A DNA stretch of 64,000 bases, taken from contig NZ_JBITMQ010000003.1 of assembly GCF_044466355.1 (NCBI RefSeq), positions 62,001 to 126,000 of the forward strand, read 5' to 3'. The stretch is from Actinophytocola sp044466355 (lineage in GTDB: Bacteria > Actinomycetota > Actinomycetes > Mycobacteriales > Pseudonocardiaceae). Numbering within the stretch: the first letter of the stretch is position 1; the number at the start of each line of letters is the position of its first letter. Positions 33,831-41,967 of the stretch are shown piece after piece. The notes beneath the pieces are model-generated. The model searched no databases and was not told the DNA's origin. It was given only the letters and a program-made list of their open reading frames with translations. Made by a program: the position numbers and the translations under genes.

Positions 33831-33846
33831 TGTGACGCAGGTCACT
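33831..33846. promoter_or_regulatory. Crp-like palindromic site
   Basis: TGTGACGCAGGTCACT matches TGTGA-N6-TCACA at nine of ten positions. It lies in the divergent region between the sulfur leader peptide (59 bases away) and the RibD-like gene (59 bases away), so it may serve either. Confidence 0.4.
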
Positions 33847-33904
33847 GTCGAGTCCGGTCGGCCTCGTTCGACGCACCGGCATCGAGACCAACAGGAGGTT
33901 GCGG

Positions 33905-34501
33905 ATGGCTACGTCAGTGTTGTTCATGTCGATGTCGGTCGACGGCTACATCGCGGCGCCGAACGACCGCCCGGACAACCCGGGTGGCGACGACTTCATC
34001 CGTCTGCACGAGTGGGGGCTCACGCCGGACGGGCAGGACTTCCGGACCTCCGGCCCCGCCGGGGAGCTGATGGCCGAGGTGGGCTCGACCGGCGCGGTGG
34101 TCGCCGGGCGGCGGACCGTGGAGCAGGTCGACCACTGGGGCGGCGACCACCACGGCCGCGGCGTGCCGATCTTCGTGCCGAGCCACCGCCCACCCGGCCC
34201 GACGGTGGTGAACTACCCACTGGTGACGTACGTGTCCGACGGGATCGTCAGCGCGATGGAGCAGGCGAAGGCGGCGGCCGGCGGCCGGGACGTGCTGGTG
34301 CAGGGCGCCTACACGGCGCGGCGGGCGATCGAGGCCGGGGTGCTGGACGAGATCCAGATCCACCTGGTCCCGGTGCTGTTCGGCGGCGGGCGGCGGCTGT
34401 TCGACGTGCTGCCGTCGCGGGTCGAGCTGGAGGTCCTCCGGGTGGTCGACACCCCGGAGGCGACCCACCTCCGCTACCGGGTCACCGACAAGGGCGCCTG
34501 A
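33905..34501 (+). CDS. RibD C-terminal/dihydrofolate reductase-like protein
   Basis: 198 residues of the bacterial bifunctional deaminase-reductase C-terminal family: VLFMSMSVDGYIAAPNDRPDNPGGDDF at the start, STGAVVAGRRTVEQVDHWGG (NADPH-site region) and GGRDVLVQGAYTARRAIEAGVLDEIQIHLVPVLFGGGRRLF, a family signature. No deaminase domain, so not a true RibD. AGGAGG precedes the ATG at six bases. Substrate unknown. Confidence 0.88.
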   Translation: MATSVLFMSMSVDGYIAAPNDRPDNPGGDDFIRLHEWGLTPDGQDFRTSGPAGELMAEVGSTGAVVAGRRTVEQVDHWGGDHHGRGVPIFVPSHRPPGPTVVNYPLVTYVSDGIVSAMEQAKAAAGGRDVLVQGAYTARRAIEAGVLDEIQIHLVPVLFGGGRRLFDVLPSRVELEVLRVVDTPEATHLRYRVTDKGA

Positions 34502-34511
34502 CCGCGATCAC

Positions 34512-34534
34512 CGGCAATTAGCACGCAATTGCCG
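34512..34534 (+). terminator. Small hairpin after RibD-like gene
   Basis: CGGCAATT and AATTGCCG form an eight-bp stem around AGCACGC, 11 bases past the stop. Likely terminator, weak and without a T tract. Confidence 0.5.
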
Positions 34535-34619
34535 CGTCGAAACGGGTCGCGTGGTTGCTGGGGGCATCCCGCTGACGATAACGTCATCCATATCGACTGA
34601 TCTGAGGGGGAAGATTCAC

Positions 34620-35498
34620 GTGCGATGGAAGATTCCGGCCGGCGTTCTGTTGGTACTCGCACTATTGATCCCGGCGACATCGGCGGCGGCGCAGGCAGAA
34701 TCGTCAAGACTGGACGAGACAACGTGCCAGGAGGTCGTGTACACGGATATCCGTGAGTTTTTCGTCATCGACGTGGGCACCGCTTCTGATCTTGAGATCC
34801 GGGTATTGGCCAACCAGATTTCGGCGGTGGCCAGGGCTGAGTCGTTGACCGGGTTGTTCGAGGCTGTGCAGGATGTGCTGCGGTTCGGGACTCCTGATGA
34901 GATCCGCGCTTTCCTCCAGGGTGCTTGGGAGATTGCCTGGACGATCGATCTGCGGGGTGAGGTGCTCAGGACGAAGGGGGATCCGAATGCCGGCGTCAAT
35001 GTGCAGGCCGCCGCGCAGGAAGCGCTCAACAACGGTTCCGTCGACGCGTTCCTGACCTATCTCAATCACGGGTTGTATGTCGCACGCGCGCTCGACGCCG
35101 GATGGACTCTGGTGGAGTACACGGATATCCGCGAGCTTTTCGTCATCGACGTGGGCACTGCCTCCGATCTTGAGATCCGAGTGTTGGCCAACCAGATTTC
35201 GGCGGTGGCCAGGGCTGAGTCGTTGACCGGGTTGTTCGAGGCTGTGCAGGATGTGCTGCGGTTCGGGACTCCTGATGAGATCCGCGCTTTCCTCCAGGGT
35301 GCTTGGGAGATTGCCTGGACGATCGATCTGCGGGGTGAGGTGCTCAGGACGAAGGGGGATCCGAATGCCGGCGTCAATGTGCAGGCCGCCGCGCAGGAAG
35401 CGCTCAACAACGGTTCCATCGGCGCGTTCCTGACCTACCTCAACCACGGGCTGTACGTCGCCCGTGCGTTGGACGCCTGCGCGGCTCAGCCAGCGTAG
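34620..35498 (+). CDS. Secreted protein with two near-identical 126-residue repeats (ALF-like)
   Basis: 292 residues. GTG start after GAGGGGGAAG, signal peptide VRWKIPAGVLLVLALLIPATSAAAQA, then two repeats beginning YTDIRE(F/L)FVIDVGTASDLEIRVLA and ending HGLYVARALDA. Each contains alternating helices with DEIRAFLQGAWEIAW and AAAQEALNNGS..AFLTYL, the layout of ALF short-repeat proteins. Two cysteines only, one before repeat 1 and one at the end. Codon choice (many TTG, GCT, GGT) is less GC-biased than neighbours, hinting at transfer. Function unknown. Confidence 0.8.
   Translation: MRWKIPAGVLLVLALLIPATSAAAQAESSRLDETTCQEVVYTDIREFFVIDVGTASDLEIRVLANQISAVARAESLTGLFEAVQDVLRFGTPDEIRAFLQGAWEIAWTIDLRGEVLRTKGDPNAGVNVQAAAQEALNNGSVDAFLTYLNHGLYVARALDAGWTLVEYTDIRELFVIDVGTASDLEIRVLANQISAVARAESLTGLFEAVQDVLRFGTPDEIRAFLQGAWEIAWTIDLRGEVLRTKGDPNAGVNVQAAAQEALNNGSIGAFLTYLNHGLYVARALDACAAQPA
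34739..35494 (+). repeat. Tandem duplication, 378-bp unit
   Basis: Two copies of a 378-base unit in direct tandem (first about 34739-35116, second 35117-35494). The stretch 34807-35040 is identical to 35185-35418 over 234 bases. Differences concentrate at the two ends, so the duplication is recent or kept uniform by gene conversion. Confidence 0.9.
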
Positions 35499-35521
35499 TC
35501 ACGCAGCACAGGCACCGGCAG

Positions 35522-35559
35522 CCGCCGAGCACCCCGGAATCCTCCGGGGTGCTCGGCGG
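35522..35559. terminator. Bidirectional terminator between convergent genes
   Basis: CCGCCGAGCACCCCGGA pairs perfectly with its complement over 17 bases around ATCC. It lies between the repeat-protein gene and ilvD, which converge. Confidence 0.85.
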
Positions 35560-35589
35560 TGTCACGTGCCTGGTGGGGCAGGCCGCGCG

Positions 35590-37434
35590 TCAGCGGTTGA
35601 CGTCGCGGACGGCGCCCTGTGAGGCGTCCGTCGCCAGCCTGGCGTAGGCCCGCAGTGCCGCGGTGACCGGCCGCTGCCGGTCCACCGGCTGCCACGGCCG
35701 CTCGCTCGACTCCATCTTCGCGCGCCGGTCGGCCAGCACCTGCGGGTCGACCAGCAGTTCCAGCCGCCGCTCGTGCACGTCGATGAGGATCCGGTCACCG
35801 TTCTCGACCAGGCCGATCGTGCCGCCGCCCGCGGCCTCCGGCGAGATGTGCCCCACCGACAGGCCCGACGAACCACCTGAGAACCGGCCGTCGGTGATCA
35901 GCGCGCACTTCTTGCCGAGTCCGGCGCCCTTCAGGAACGCGGTCGGGTGCAGCATCTCCTGCATGCCCGGCCCGCCCGCGGGCCCCTCGTACCGCACGAC
36001 CAGCACCTCGCCCGGCTGGATCTCCTTGCTCAGGATCACCGACACCGCCTGCTCCTGGCTCTCGACGACCCGTGCGGGCCCCTCGAAGCGGAACAGCTCC
36101 TCGTCGATCCCGGCCGACTTGATGATCGCGCCGTCCTCGGCCAGGTTGCCGCGCAGCACGGCGAGACCGCCCTCGGCCGTGTACGCGTGCGCGAGGTCGC
36201 GGATGCAGCCGCCCGCCGCGTCCGTGTCCAGCGACTTCCAGCGGTTCCCCGTGGAGAACGCCTTCGTCGTCCGCACCCCGCCGGGCGCCGCGTGGAACAG
36301 CTCGACGGCCTCCTCCGACGGCGACGAAGCCCGGATGTCCCACTCCGACAGCCACGCCTCGAGCGACGGCGAGTGGATCGTGCGCACGCCCTCGTTCAGC
36401 TTCCCGGCGCGCCACAGCTCACCGAGGATGGCGGGGATGCCGCCGGCCCGGTGCACGTCCTCCATGTGGTAGTCCGAGTTCGGCGACACCTTCGACAGGC
36501 ACGGCACGCGCCGCGAGATCGCGTCGATGTCGGCCAGCGTGAAGTCGACCTCGCCCTCGCGGGCGGCGGCGAGGATGTGCAGGACCGTGTTGGTGGACCC
36601 GCCCATCGCCATGTCGAGCGCCATCGCGTTCTCGAACGCCTCCCGCGTCGCGACCGACCTCGGCAGCACCGAGTGGTCGTCGTCGCCGTAGCAGCGCTTG
36701 GCCAGCTCCATCACCGTCGTGCCCGCCCGCTCGAACAGGGCCCGGCGTGCCTCGTGCGTGGCGAGCGTCGAGCCGTTGCCCGGCAGCGCGAGGCCCAGGG
36801 CCTCGGTGAGGCAGTTCATGGAGTTGGCGGTGAACATGCCGGAGCACGACCCGCAGGTCGGGCACGCCGACTGCTCGACCGCGGACAGCCCGAGCTCGTC
36901 GACCTTGTCGTTCGCCGACGCCGCGATGGCCGTGATCAGGTCGGACGACGGGTGCGCGACACCGTCGACCACGACCGCCTTGCCCGCCTCCATCGGCCCG
37001 CCCGACACGAACACGGTCGGGATGTTGAGCCGCATGGCCGCGTTCAGCATGCCCGGGGTGATCTTGTCGCAGTTCGAGATGCACACGAGCGCGTCCGCGG
37101 CGTGCGCGTTGACCATGTACTCGACGCTGTCGGCGATGATCTCCCGCGAGGGGAGCGAGTAGAGCATCCCGCCGTGCCCCATGGCGATGCCGTCGTCGAC
37201 GGCGATCGTGTGGAACTCGCGGGCGGTACCACCCGCCGCGCGCACCGCCTCGGCCACGATGTCGCCGAGGTCACGCAGGTGCACGTGCCCCGGCACGAAC
37301 TGCGTGTAGGAGTTCGCGATGGCCACGATCGGCTTGCCGAAGTCGCTGTCGGTCATGCCGGTGGCACGCCACAGGGCCCTGGCGCCCGCCGCGTTGCGGC
37401 CGTGGGTGGTGACGCGGGAACGGAGCTCAGGCAC
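35590..37434 (-). CDS. ilvD: Dihydroxy-acid dehydratase
   Basis: 614-residue iron-sulfur dehydratase for the third common step to valine, isoleucine and leucine. Cluster cysteines appear in CISNCDKITPGML and ACPTCGSCSGMFTANSMNCL, with catalytic region TDGRFSGGSSGLSVGHISPEAA near the end. Full length. Read away from ilvBNC in a two-gene unit behind the PH protein gene. Confidence 0.97.
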   Translation of the reverse strand: MPELRSRVTTHGRNAAGARALWRATGMTDSDFGKPIVAIANSYTQFVPGHVHLRDLGDIVAEAVRAAGGTAREFHTIAVDDGIAMGHGGMLYSLPSREIIADSVEYMVNAHAADALVCISNCDKITPGMLNAAMRLNIPTVFVSGGPMEAGKAVVVDGVAHPSSDLITAIAASANDKVDELGLSAVEQSACPTCGSCSGMFTANSMNCLTEALGLALPGNGSTLATHEARRALFERAGTTVMELAKRCYGDDDHSVLPRSVATREAFENAMALDMAMGGSTNTVLHILAAAREGEVDFTLADIDAISRRVPCLSKVSPNSDYHMEDVHRAGGIPAILGELWRAGKLNEGVRTIHSPSLEAWLSEWDIRASSPSEEAVELFHAAPGGVRTTKAFSTGNRWKSLDTDAAGGCIRDLAHAYTAEGGLAVLRGNLAEDGAIIKSAGIDEELFRFEGPARVVESQEQAVSVILSKEIQPGEVLVVRYEGPAGGPGMQEMLHPTAFLKGAGLGKKCALITDGRFSGGSSGLSVGHISPEAAGGGTIGLVENGDRILIDVHERRLELLVDPQVLADRRAKMESSERPWQPVDRQRPVTAALRAYARLATDASQGAVRDVNR

Positions 37435-37448
37435 GGCTCCTCCAACTT

Positions 37449-37895
37449 CTATTCAGCTTTGGCTTCTTCCCGGGACTCGGCGGGCTCCTCCTCGGGCGCC
37501 TCGGCCGGGGTCTCGGTGGGGTCGTCCAGCCGCCCGCCGCTGATCAGCGACAGCGCGGGGAGGTGGCGCGTGCGGACGTTGGGCAGCGGGAGTTCCTTCC
37601 CGGCCTCGTCGACGGCACGTACCCAGGACCGTTCGGACACCTTCAGCGCACGCACGTCCGACCACGGCAGCACGTGCCTGCCGAACAGCGTCCGCGCGAC
37701 CAGCTTCTCGCCGTCCGCGGTGGTGCGGACCCGCAGGATCCAGGCGATCGCGACGACCGGGATGACGTAGATGGCGGCCAGGCCCGGCGCGGCCCACGCG
37801 AACGGGGTGGCGGTGATGGCGAACAGCAGCGCACCCAGCACGGCGGTCGCCGGGATCTTGAACACAAGCCGTGACGGCAGCTGCGGAACGGTCAC
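37449..37895 (-). CDS. Membrane-anchored PH-domain protein
   Basis: 148 residues: two hydrophobic helices (about 13-30 and 35-52), then a small PH-like domain with RTTADGEKLVARTLFGRHVLPWSDVRALKVSERSWVRAVDEAGKELPLPNV, and an acidic tail rich in Glu and Pro. GTG start fits the first hydrophobic stretch. Fourteen bases ahead of ilvD and co-transcribed with it. Actinobacterial PH proteins of this type are common but uncharacterised. Confidence 0.78.
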   Translation of the reverse strand: MTVPQLPSRLVFKIPATAVLGALLFAITATPFAWAAPGLAAIYVIPVVAIAWILRVRTTADGEKLVARTLFGRHVLPWSDVRALKVSERSWVRAVDEAGKELPLPNVRTRHLPALSLISGGRLDDPTETPAEAPEEEPAESREEAKAE

Positions 37896-37973
37896 GCCTA
37901 CATCGTGCCACGTCGCGAAGCATGCGGGTCGGGCACCGGGTCTCTCATCATCCGAGATCACAATCCCGCAGAG

Positions 37974-38002
37974 TTGACGCCCTACGCCGATCGCACTAAC
38001 GT
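37974..38002 (+). promoter_or_regulatory. Promoter of the ilvB leader
   Basis: TTGACG (37974-37979) and TAACGT (37997-38002) are 17 bases apart, a good sigma-70-type promoter. Predicted transcript start is about 38009-38011, at the GTG of the leader peptide, so the leader is translated from a leaderless message. Confidence 0.7.
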
Positions 38003-38010
38003 CTGCAAGC

Positions 38011-38058
38011 GTGCCCCAGCAGACCGGTCTCGTACTTCCCCAGCGCGTTCGACGCTGA
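38011..38058 (+). CDS. ilvB attenuation leader peptide (15 aa)
   Basis: MPQQTGLVLPQRVRR, starting with GTG at the predicted transcript start. It contains Leu-Val-Leu and a later Val, the branched-chain products of this pathway. The stop codon falls inside the first hairpin. This is the layout of classical ribosome-mediated attenuation: stalling at the Leu/Val codons when charged tRNAs are scarce would free or block the hairpin that competes with the terminator. Confidence 0.75.
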   Translation: MPQQTGLVLPQRVRR

Positions 38059-38082
38059 GGAAGTCAGCTGCGTCGAACGCGC
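38043..38082 (+). promoter_or_regulatory. ilvB leader hairpin ahead of terminator
   Basis: GCGCGTTCGACGC (38043-38055) pairs with GCGTCGAACGCGC (38070-38082) over 13 bp, enclosing the end of the leader peptide. Immediately followed by the terminator stem at 38084. Confidence 0.75.
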
Positions 38083-38083
38083 G

Positions 38084-38121
38084 ACCCTCGTACGGCCCAT
38101 CGTGGTCGACGGGGGTTTTTT
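38084..38121 (+). terminator. ilvB attenuator terminator
   Basis: ACCCTCGT pairs with ACGGGGGT (one U-G), with an inner CGGCC/GGTCG stem, and is followed by six T. An intrinsic terminator lying upstream of the gene it controls, 57 bases before the ilvB start. Confidence 0.8.
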
Positions 38122-38177
38122 CGTGTGTGAGGCCAGTTCGAGAGCCTGGTAGAGACCCCGACAAGAGGCTGAAGCCG

Positions 38178-40019
38178 ATGACCAGTGCGACACAGCGGAC
38201 GACTCCGGTCGCCGCGACGCCAGGGCCCCGTCCCGGCGGCCCCCGACCCAAACCAGCACCGCCGACCGGCACGCCGGTCCGCGTGACCGGCGCACAGTCG
38301 CTCGTCCGGTCGCTCGAGGCGGTAGGCGTCGAGGTGGTGTTCGGCATTCCGGGCGGGACCATCCTCCCCGCCTACGACCCGCTCCTGGACTCGACGAAGG
38401 TCCGGCACGTCCTCGTCCGCCACGAGCAGGGCGCGGGCCACGCCGCAACCGGGTACGCGCAGGCCACCGGCAAGGTCGGCGTGTGCATGGCCACCTCCGG
38501 TCCCGGCGCCACGAACCTGGTCACGCCGCTCGCCGACGCCAACATGGACTCCGTCCCGGTCGTCGCCATCACCGGGCAGCAGACCAGGGCCCTCATCGGC
38601 ACCGACGCGTTCCAGGAAGCGGACATCTGCGGCATCACACTGCCGGTCACCAAGCACAACTTCCTCGTGACCGACCCCGCGGACATCCCCAGGACCATCG
38701 CCGAGGCGTTCCACATCGCGAGCACGGGCCGGCCCGGGCCGGTGCTCGTCGACATCCCGAAGGACGTGCTGCAGGAGAACACGTCCTTCTCGTGGCCGCC
38801 CGAGATGCGCCTGCCCGGCTACAAGCCGACCACCCGGCCGCACGGCAAGCAGGTGCGCGAGGCCGCGAAGCTGATCACGGGCGCGAAGCGGCCGGTGTTC
38901 TACGTCGGCGGCGGGGTGCTGAAGGCGAACGCGTCGGCCGAGCTGGCCGAGCTGGCCGAGCTGACCGGCATCCCGGTGGTCACGACGCTGATGGCCAAGG
39001 GCGCCTTCCCGGACTCGCACCGCCAGCACCTCGGCATGCCGGGCATGCACGGCTCGGTCGGCGCCGTGGCCGCCATGCAGCGCTCCGACCTGCTGATCGC
39101 GCTGGGCGCCCGGTTCGACGACCGCGTCACCGGCCAGCTGTCGACGTTCGCGCCGGACGCGGCCGTCGTGCACGCCGACATCGACCCGGCGGAGATCTCC
39201 AAGAACCGCCGCGCGGACGTGCCCATCGTCGGCGACTGCAAGGAGATCATCGCGGAGCTGATCGCCGCGGTGCGCACCGAGATCGCGGACGGCGGCAAGC
39301 AGGCCGACCTGGCGAAGTGGTGGCAGCAGCTCGACACGTGGCGGGACACGTTCCCCCTGGGCTACGAGTGGCCGGAGGACGGGTCGCTGTCGCCGCAGTA
39401 CGTCATCGAGCGGATCGGCCAGATCGCCGGCCCGGAGGCCGTCTACACCGCGGGCGTCGGCCAGCACCAGATGTGGGCCGCGCAGTTCATCAAGTACGAG
39501 AACCCGGCGACGTGGCTGAACTCCGGTGGGCTCGGCACGATGGGCTACGCGGTGCCGGCGGCCATGGGCGCCAAGTTCGGCGTGCCGGACAAGGTCGTGT
39601 GGGCCATCGACGGCGACGGCTGCTTCCAGATGACCAACCAGGAGCTGGCCACGTGCGCCATCGAGGGTGCGCCGATCAAGGTCGCCGTGATCAACAACGG
39701 CAACCTGGGCATGGTGCGGCAGTGGCAGAACCTCTTCTACTCGGAGCGGTACTCGCAGACCGACCTGGGCACGCACAAGCACCGCATCCCGGACTTCACC
39801 CTGCTGGCGGAGGCGCTCGGCTGCGCCGGGCTACGCTGTGAGTCCAAAGAGGACGTCGACGCCGTCATCCACCGCGCCATGGAGATCAACGACCGCCCGG
39901 TGGTGATCGACTTCGTGGTCGGCAAGGACGCACAGGTGTGGCCGATGGTCGCCGCCGGTACCGGCAACGACGAGATCATGGCAGCGCGCGGCATCCGCCC
40001 GCTGTTCGACGAGGACTGA
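38178..40019 (+). CDS. ilvB: Acetolactate synthase large subunit
   Basis: 613-residue thiamine-diphosphate enzyme. Landmarks: GVEVVFGIPGGTILPAYDPL, the catalytic Glu region VLVRHEQGAGHAATGYAQ, VDIPKDV, and the ThDP motif IDGDGCFQMTNQELATCAIEGAPIKVAVINN. ATG 38178 (MTSATQRTTP) follows AGAGGCTGAAG; longer reading through the leader is excluded because it would cross the attenuator. First gene of ilvBNC. Confidence 0.96.
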   Translation: MTSATQRTTPVAATPGPRPGGPRPKPAPPTGTPVRVTGAQSLVRSLEAVGVEVVFGIPGGTILPAYDPLLDSTKVRHVLVRHEQGAGHAATGYAQATGKVGVCMATSGPGATNLVTPLADANMDSVPVVAITGQQTRALIGTDAFQEADICGITLPVTKHNFLVTDPADIPRTIAEAFHIASTGRPGPVLVDIPKDVLQENTSFSWPPEMRLPGYKPTTRPHGKQVREAAKLITGAKRPVFYVGGGVLKANASAELAELAELTGIPVVTTLMAKGAFPDSHRQHLGMPGMHGSVGAVAAMQRSDLLIALGARFDDRVTGQLSTFAPDAAVVHADIDPAEISKNRRADVPIVGDCKEIIAELIAAVRTEIADGGKQADLAKWWQQLDTWRDTFPLGYEWPEDGSLSPQYVIERIGQIAGPEAVYTAGVGQHQMWAAQFIKYENPATWLNSGGLGTMGYAVPAAMGAKFGVPDKVVWAIDGDGCFQMTNQELATCAIEGAPIKVAVINNGNLGMVRQWQNLFYSERYSQTDLGTHKHRIPDFTLLAEALGCAGLRCESKEDVDAVIHRAMEINDRPVVIDFVVGKDAQVWPMVAAGTGNDEIMAARGIRPLFDED

Positions 40020-40026
40020 TGTATCG

Positions 40027-40533
40027 ATGAGCACACACACTCTGTCAGTTCTGGTCGAGAACAAGCCGGGTGTCCTCGCGCGCGTCGCGGGCCTGTTCTC
40101 CCGGCGTGGCTTCAACATCGAGTCGCTCGCGGTGGGCCCGACCGAGCACGCCGACGTCTCCCGCATGACCATCGTCGTCGCGGTGGACGAGCTGCCACTC
40201 GAACAGGTGACCAAACAGCTCAACAAGCTCGTGAACGTCATCAAGATCGTCGAACTCGACCCCCAGGTGTCGGTGCAGCGGGAGCTGCTGTTGGTGAAGG
40301 TCCGCGCGGACGCCACGGTGCGCACGCAGGTGCTGGAGACCGTGCAGTTGTTCCGCGCCAAGGTGGTCGACGTGTCCCCGGAGGCGCTGACGGTCGAGGC
40401 GACCGGCACCGTGGACAAGCTCGAGGCACTGCTGCGGATGCTCGAGCCGTACGGCGTGCGGGAGATGGTGCAGTCCGGCATGGTCGCGATCGGCCGCGGT
40501 CCGCGCTCCATCACCGCGACGGGCGTCCGCTAG
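40027..40533 (+). CDS. ilvN: Acetolactate synthase small subunit
   Basis: 168-residue regulatory subunit with an N-terminal ACT domain (THTLSVLVENKPGVLARVAGLFSRRGFNIESLAVGPTE) giving valine feedback, followed by the C-terminal ALS-small domain ending YGVREMVQSGMVAIGRGPRSI. Seven bases after ilvB. Confidence 0.96.
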   Translation: MSTHTLSVLVENKPGVLARVAGLFSRRGFNIESLAVGPTEHADVSRMTIVVAVDELPLEQVTKQLNKLVNVIKIVELDPQVSVQRELLLVKVRADATVRTQVLETVQLFRAKVVDVSPEALTVEATGTVDKLEALLRMLEPYGVREMVQSGMVAIGRGPRSITATGVR

Positions 40534-40572
40534 TTTTTTCGAGAATTTCTGAGGAAGGAAGTACACACCAGC

Positions 40573-41586
40573 ATGGCTGTCGAGATCTTCTACGACGACG
40601 ACGCTGACCTGTCCATCATCCAGAACCGTCGGGTTGCCGTCGTCGGCTACGGCAGCCAGGGCCACGCGCACGCGCTGTCCCTGCGCGACTCGGGGGTCGA
40701 GGTCCGGATCGGGCTGCCGGAGTCGTCCAAGTCGCGGGCCAAGGCCGAGGAGGAGGGCCTGACCGTCCAGACCGTCGCGGAGGCCGCCGCGTGGGCCGAC
40801 GTGATCATGATCCTGGCGCCGGACACCAAGCAGCGCACCATCTACGCCGAGGAGATCGCGCCGAACCTCAAGGACGGCGACGCGCTGTTCTTCGGGCACG
40901 GCTTCAACATCCGCTACGGCCTCATCACCCCGCCGTCCAACGTGGACGTGGCGATGGTCGCGCCGAAGGGCCCCGGTCACCTGGTGCGCCGCCAGTTCGT
41001 GGACGGCAAGGGCGTGCCCTGCCTGATCGCGATCGAGCAGGACGCGTCGGGCTCGGCCCAGGCGCTGGCCCTGGCGTACGCGAAGGGCATCGGCGGCTCC
41101 CGCGCGGGCGTCATCAAGACGACGTTCAAGGAGGAGACCGAGACCGACCTGTTCGGTGAGCAGGTGGTCCTCTGCGGCGGCACGACCGCGCTGGTGCAGG
41201 CGGGCTTCGAGACGCTGGTCAACGCGGGCTACGCGCCCGAGGTGGCCTACTTCGAGTGCCTGCACGAGCTGAAGCTCATCGTCGACCTCATGTACGAGGG
41301 CGGCATCGCGCGCATGCGGTACTCGATCTCCGACACCGCGGAGTACGGCGACGTGACCCGCGGTCCGCGCGTGATCACCGACGCCACCCGCGAGGAGATG
41401 AAGAAGATCCTCACCGAGATCCAGGACGGCTCCTTCGCCAAGGAGTGGGTGGGCGAGGACGACGCCGGCCGCCCGAACTTCCAGAAGCTGGTGGAGCAGG
41501 GCGAGCAGCACCCGATCGAGGAGGTCGGGAAGAAGCTGCGCGGCCTGATGTCGTGGGTCGACCGCCCGATCACGGAAACCGCCTGA
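40573..41586 (+). CDS. ilvC: Ketol-acid reductoisomerase
   Basis: 337-residue class I enzyme. NADPH loop VVGYGSQGHAHALSLRDSG; metal ligands in the knotted C-terminal domain (ETETDLFGEQVVLCGG, YFECLHELKLIVDLMYEGG). Reads MAVEIFYDDDADLS, the family start. Third gene of ilvBNC after a 39-base gap with AAGGAAG ribosome site. Confidence 0.97.
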   Translation: MAVEIFYDDDADLSIIQNRRVAVVGYGSQGHAHALSLRDSGVEVRIGLPESSKSRAKAEEEGLTVQTVAEAAAWADVIMILAPDTKQRTIYAEEIAPNLKDGDALFFGHGFNIRYGLITPPSNVDVAMVAPKGPGHLVRRQFVDGKGVPCLIAIEQDASGSAQALALAYAKGIGGSRAGVIKTTFKEETETDLFGEQVVLCGGTTALVQAGFETLVNAGYAPEVAYFECLHELKLIVDLMYEGGIARMRYSISDTAEYGDVTRGPRVITDATREEMKKILTEIQDGSFAKEWVGEDDAGRPNFQKLVEQGEQHPIEEVGKKLRGLMSWVDRPITETA

Positions 41587-41596
41587 TCGTCGGAGT

Positions 41597-41627
41597 CCCG
41601 GTGGCCACCGCGCTGGTGGCCACCGGG
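41597..41627 (+). terminator. Hairpin after ilvC
   Basis: CCCGGTGGCCACC and GGTGGCCACCGGG make a perfect 13-bp stem around GCGCT, ten bases after the stop. Closes the ilvBNC unit. Confidence 0.8.
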
Positions 41628-41640
41628 TACTTTGGTTGCC

Positions 41641-41937
41641 ATGAGTGACGAACCGACCACCCGCGAGTCGGCCCCGATCTTCGACGACAAGGCGCACGTG
41701 CGGGGCAAGCTCGACCTGACCACGGCCGAGTGGCAGCGTGCCGCCGAGCCGGACGCCGATCCGAACGGCGAGTACGTGGAGATCGCGTTCGTCCCGCACA
41801 CGGACGGCAACACCTACATCGCCATGCGCAACTCGAAGTTCACCGGCCCCAACGACACGGTCCTGGTGTTCACCGAGTCGGAGTGGGACGCCTTCGTGGA
41901 GGGCGCCAAGGCGGGGGAGTTCGACGAACCCTGGTGA
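41641..41937 (+). CDS. DUF397 protein
   Basis: 98 residues. The DUF397 core is plain: VEIAFVPHTDGNTYIAMRNSKFTGPNDTVLVFTESEWDAFVEGAKAGEFD. These small proteins usually follow an XRE-family regulator gene in actinomycetes and may act as antitoxin-like partners. No XRE gene is nearby here, so it is an orphan copy. A 40-residue acidic N-terminal extension precedes the domain. Confidence 0.88.
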   Translation: MSDEPTTRESAPIFDDKAHVRGKLDLTTAEWQRAAEPDADPNGEYVEIAFVPHTDGNTYIAMRNSKFTGPNDTVLVFTESEWDAFVEGAKAGEFDEPW

Positions 41938-41967
41938 CGTGGTGCCACGGTCGCCGATAATCCCGGT

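Noticed and set aside
35947..37770. 607-codon plus-strand frame across ilvD and the PH gene
   Set aside because: Low-complexity antisense frame crossing a real gene boundary.
37905..38177. N-terminal extension of ilvB to an upstream start
   Set aside because: It would be translated through the promoter, leader peptide and intrinsic terminator, and has no resemblance to acetolactate synthase.
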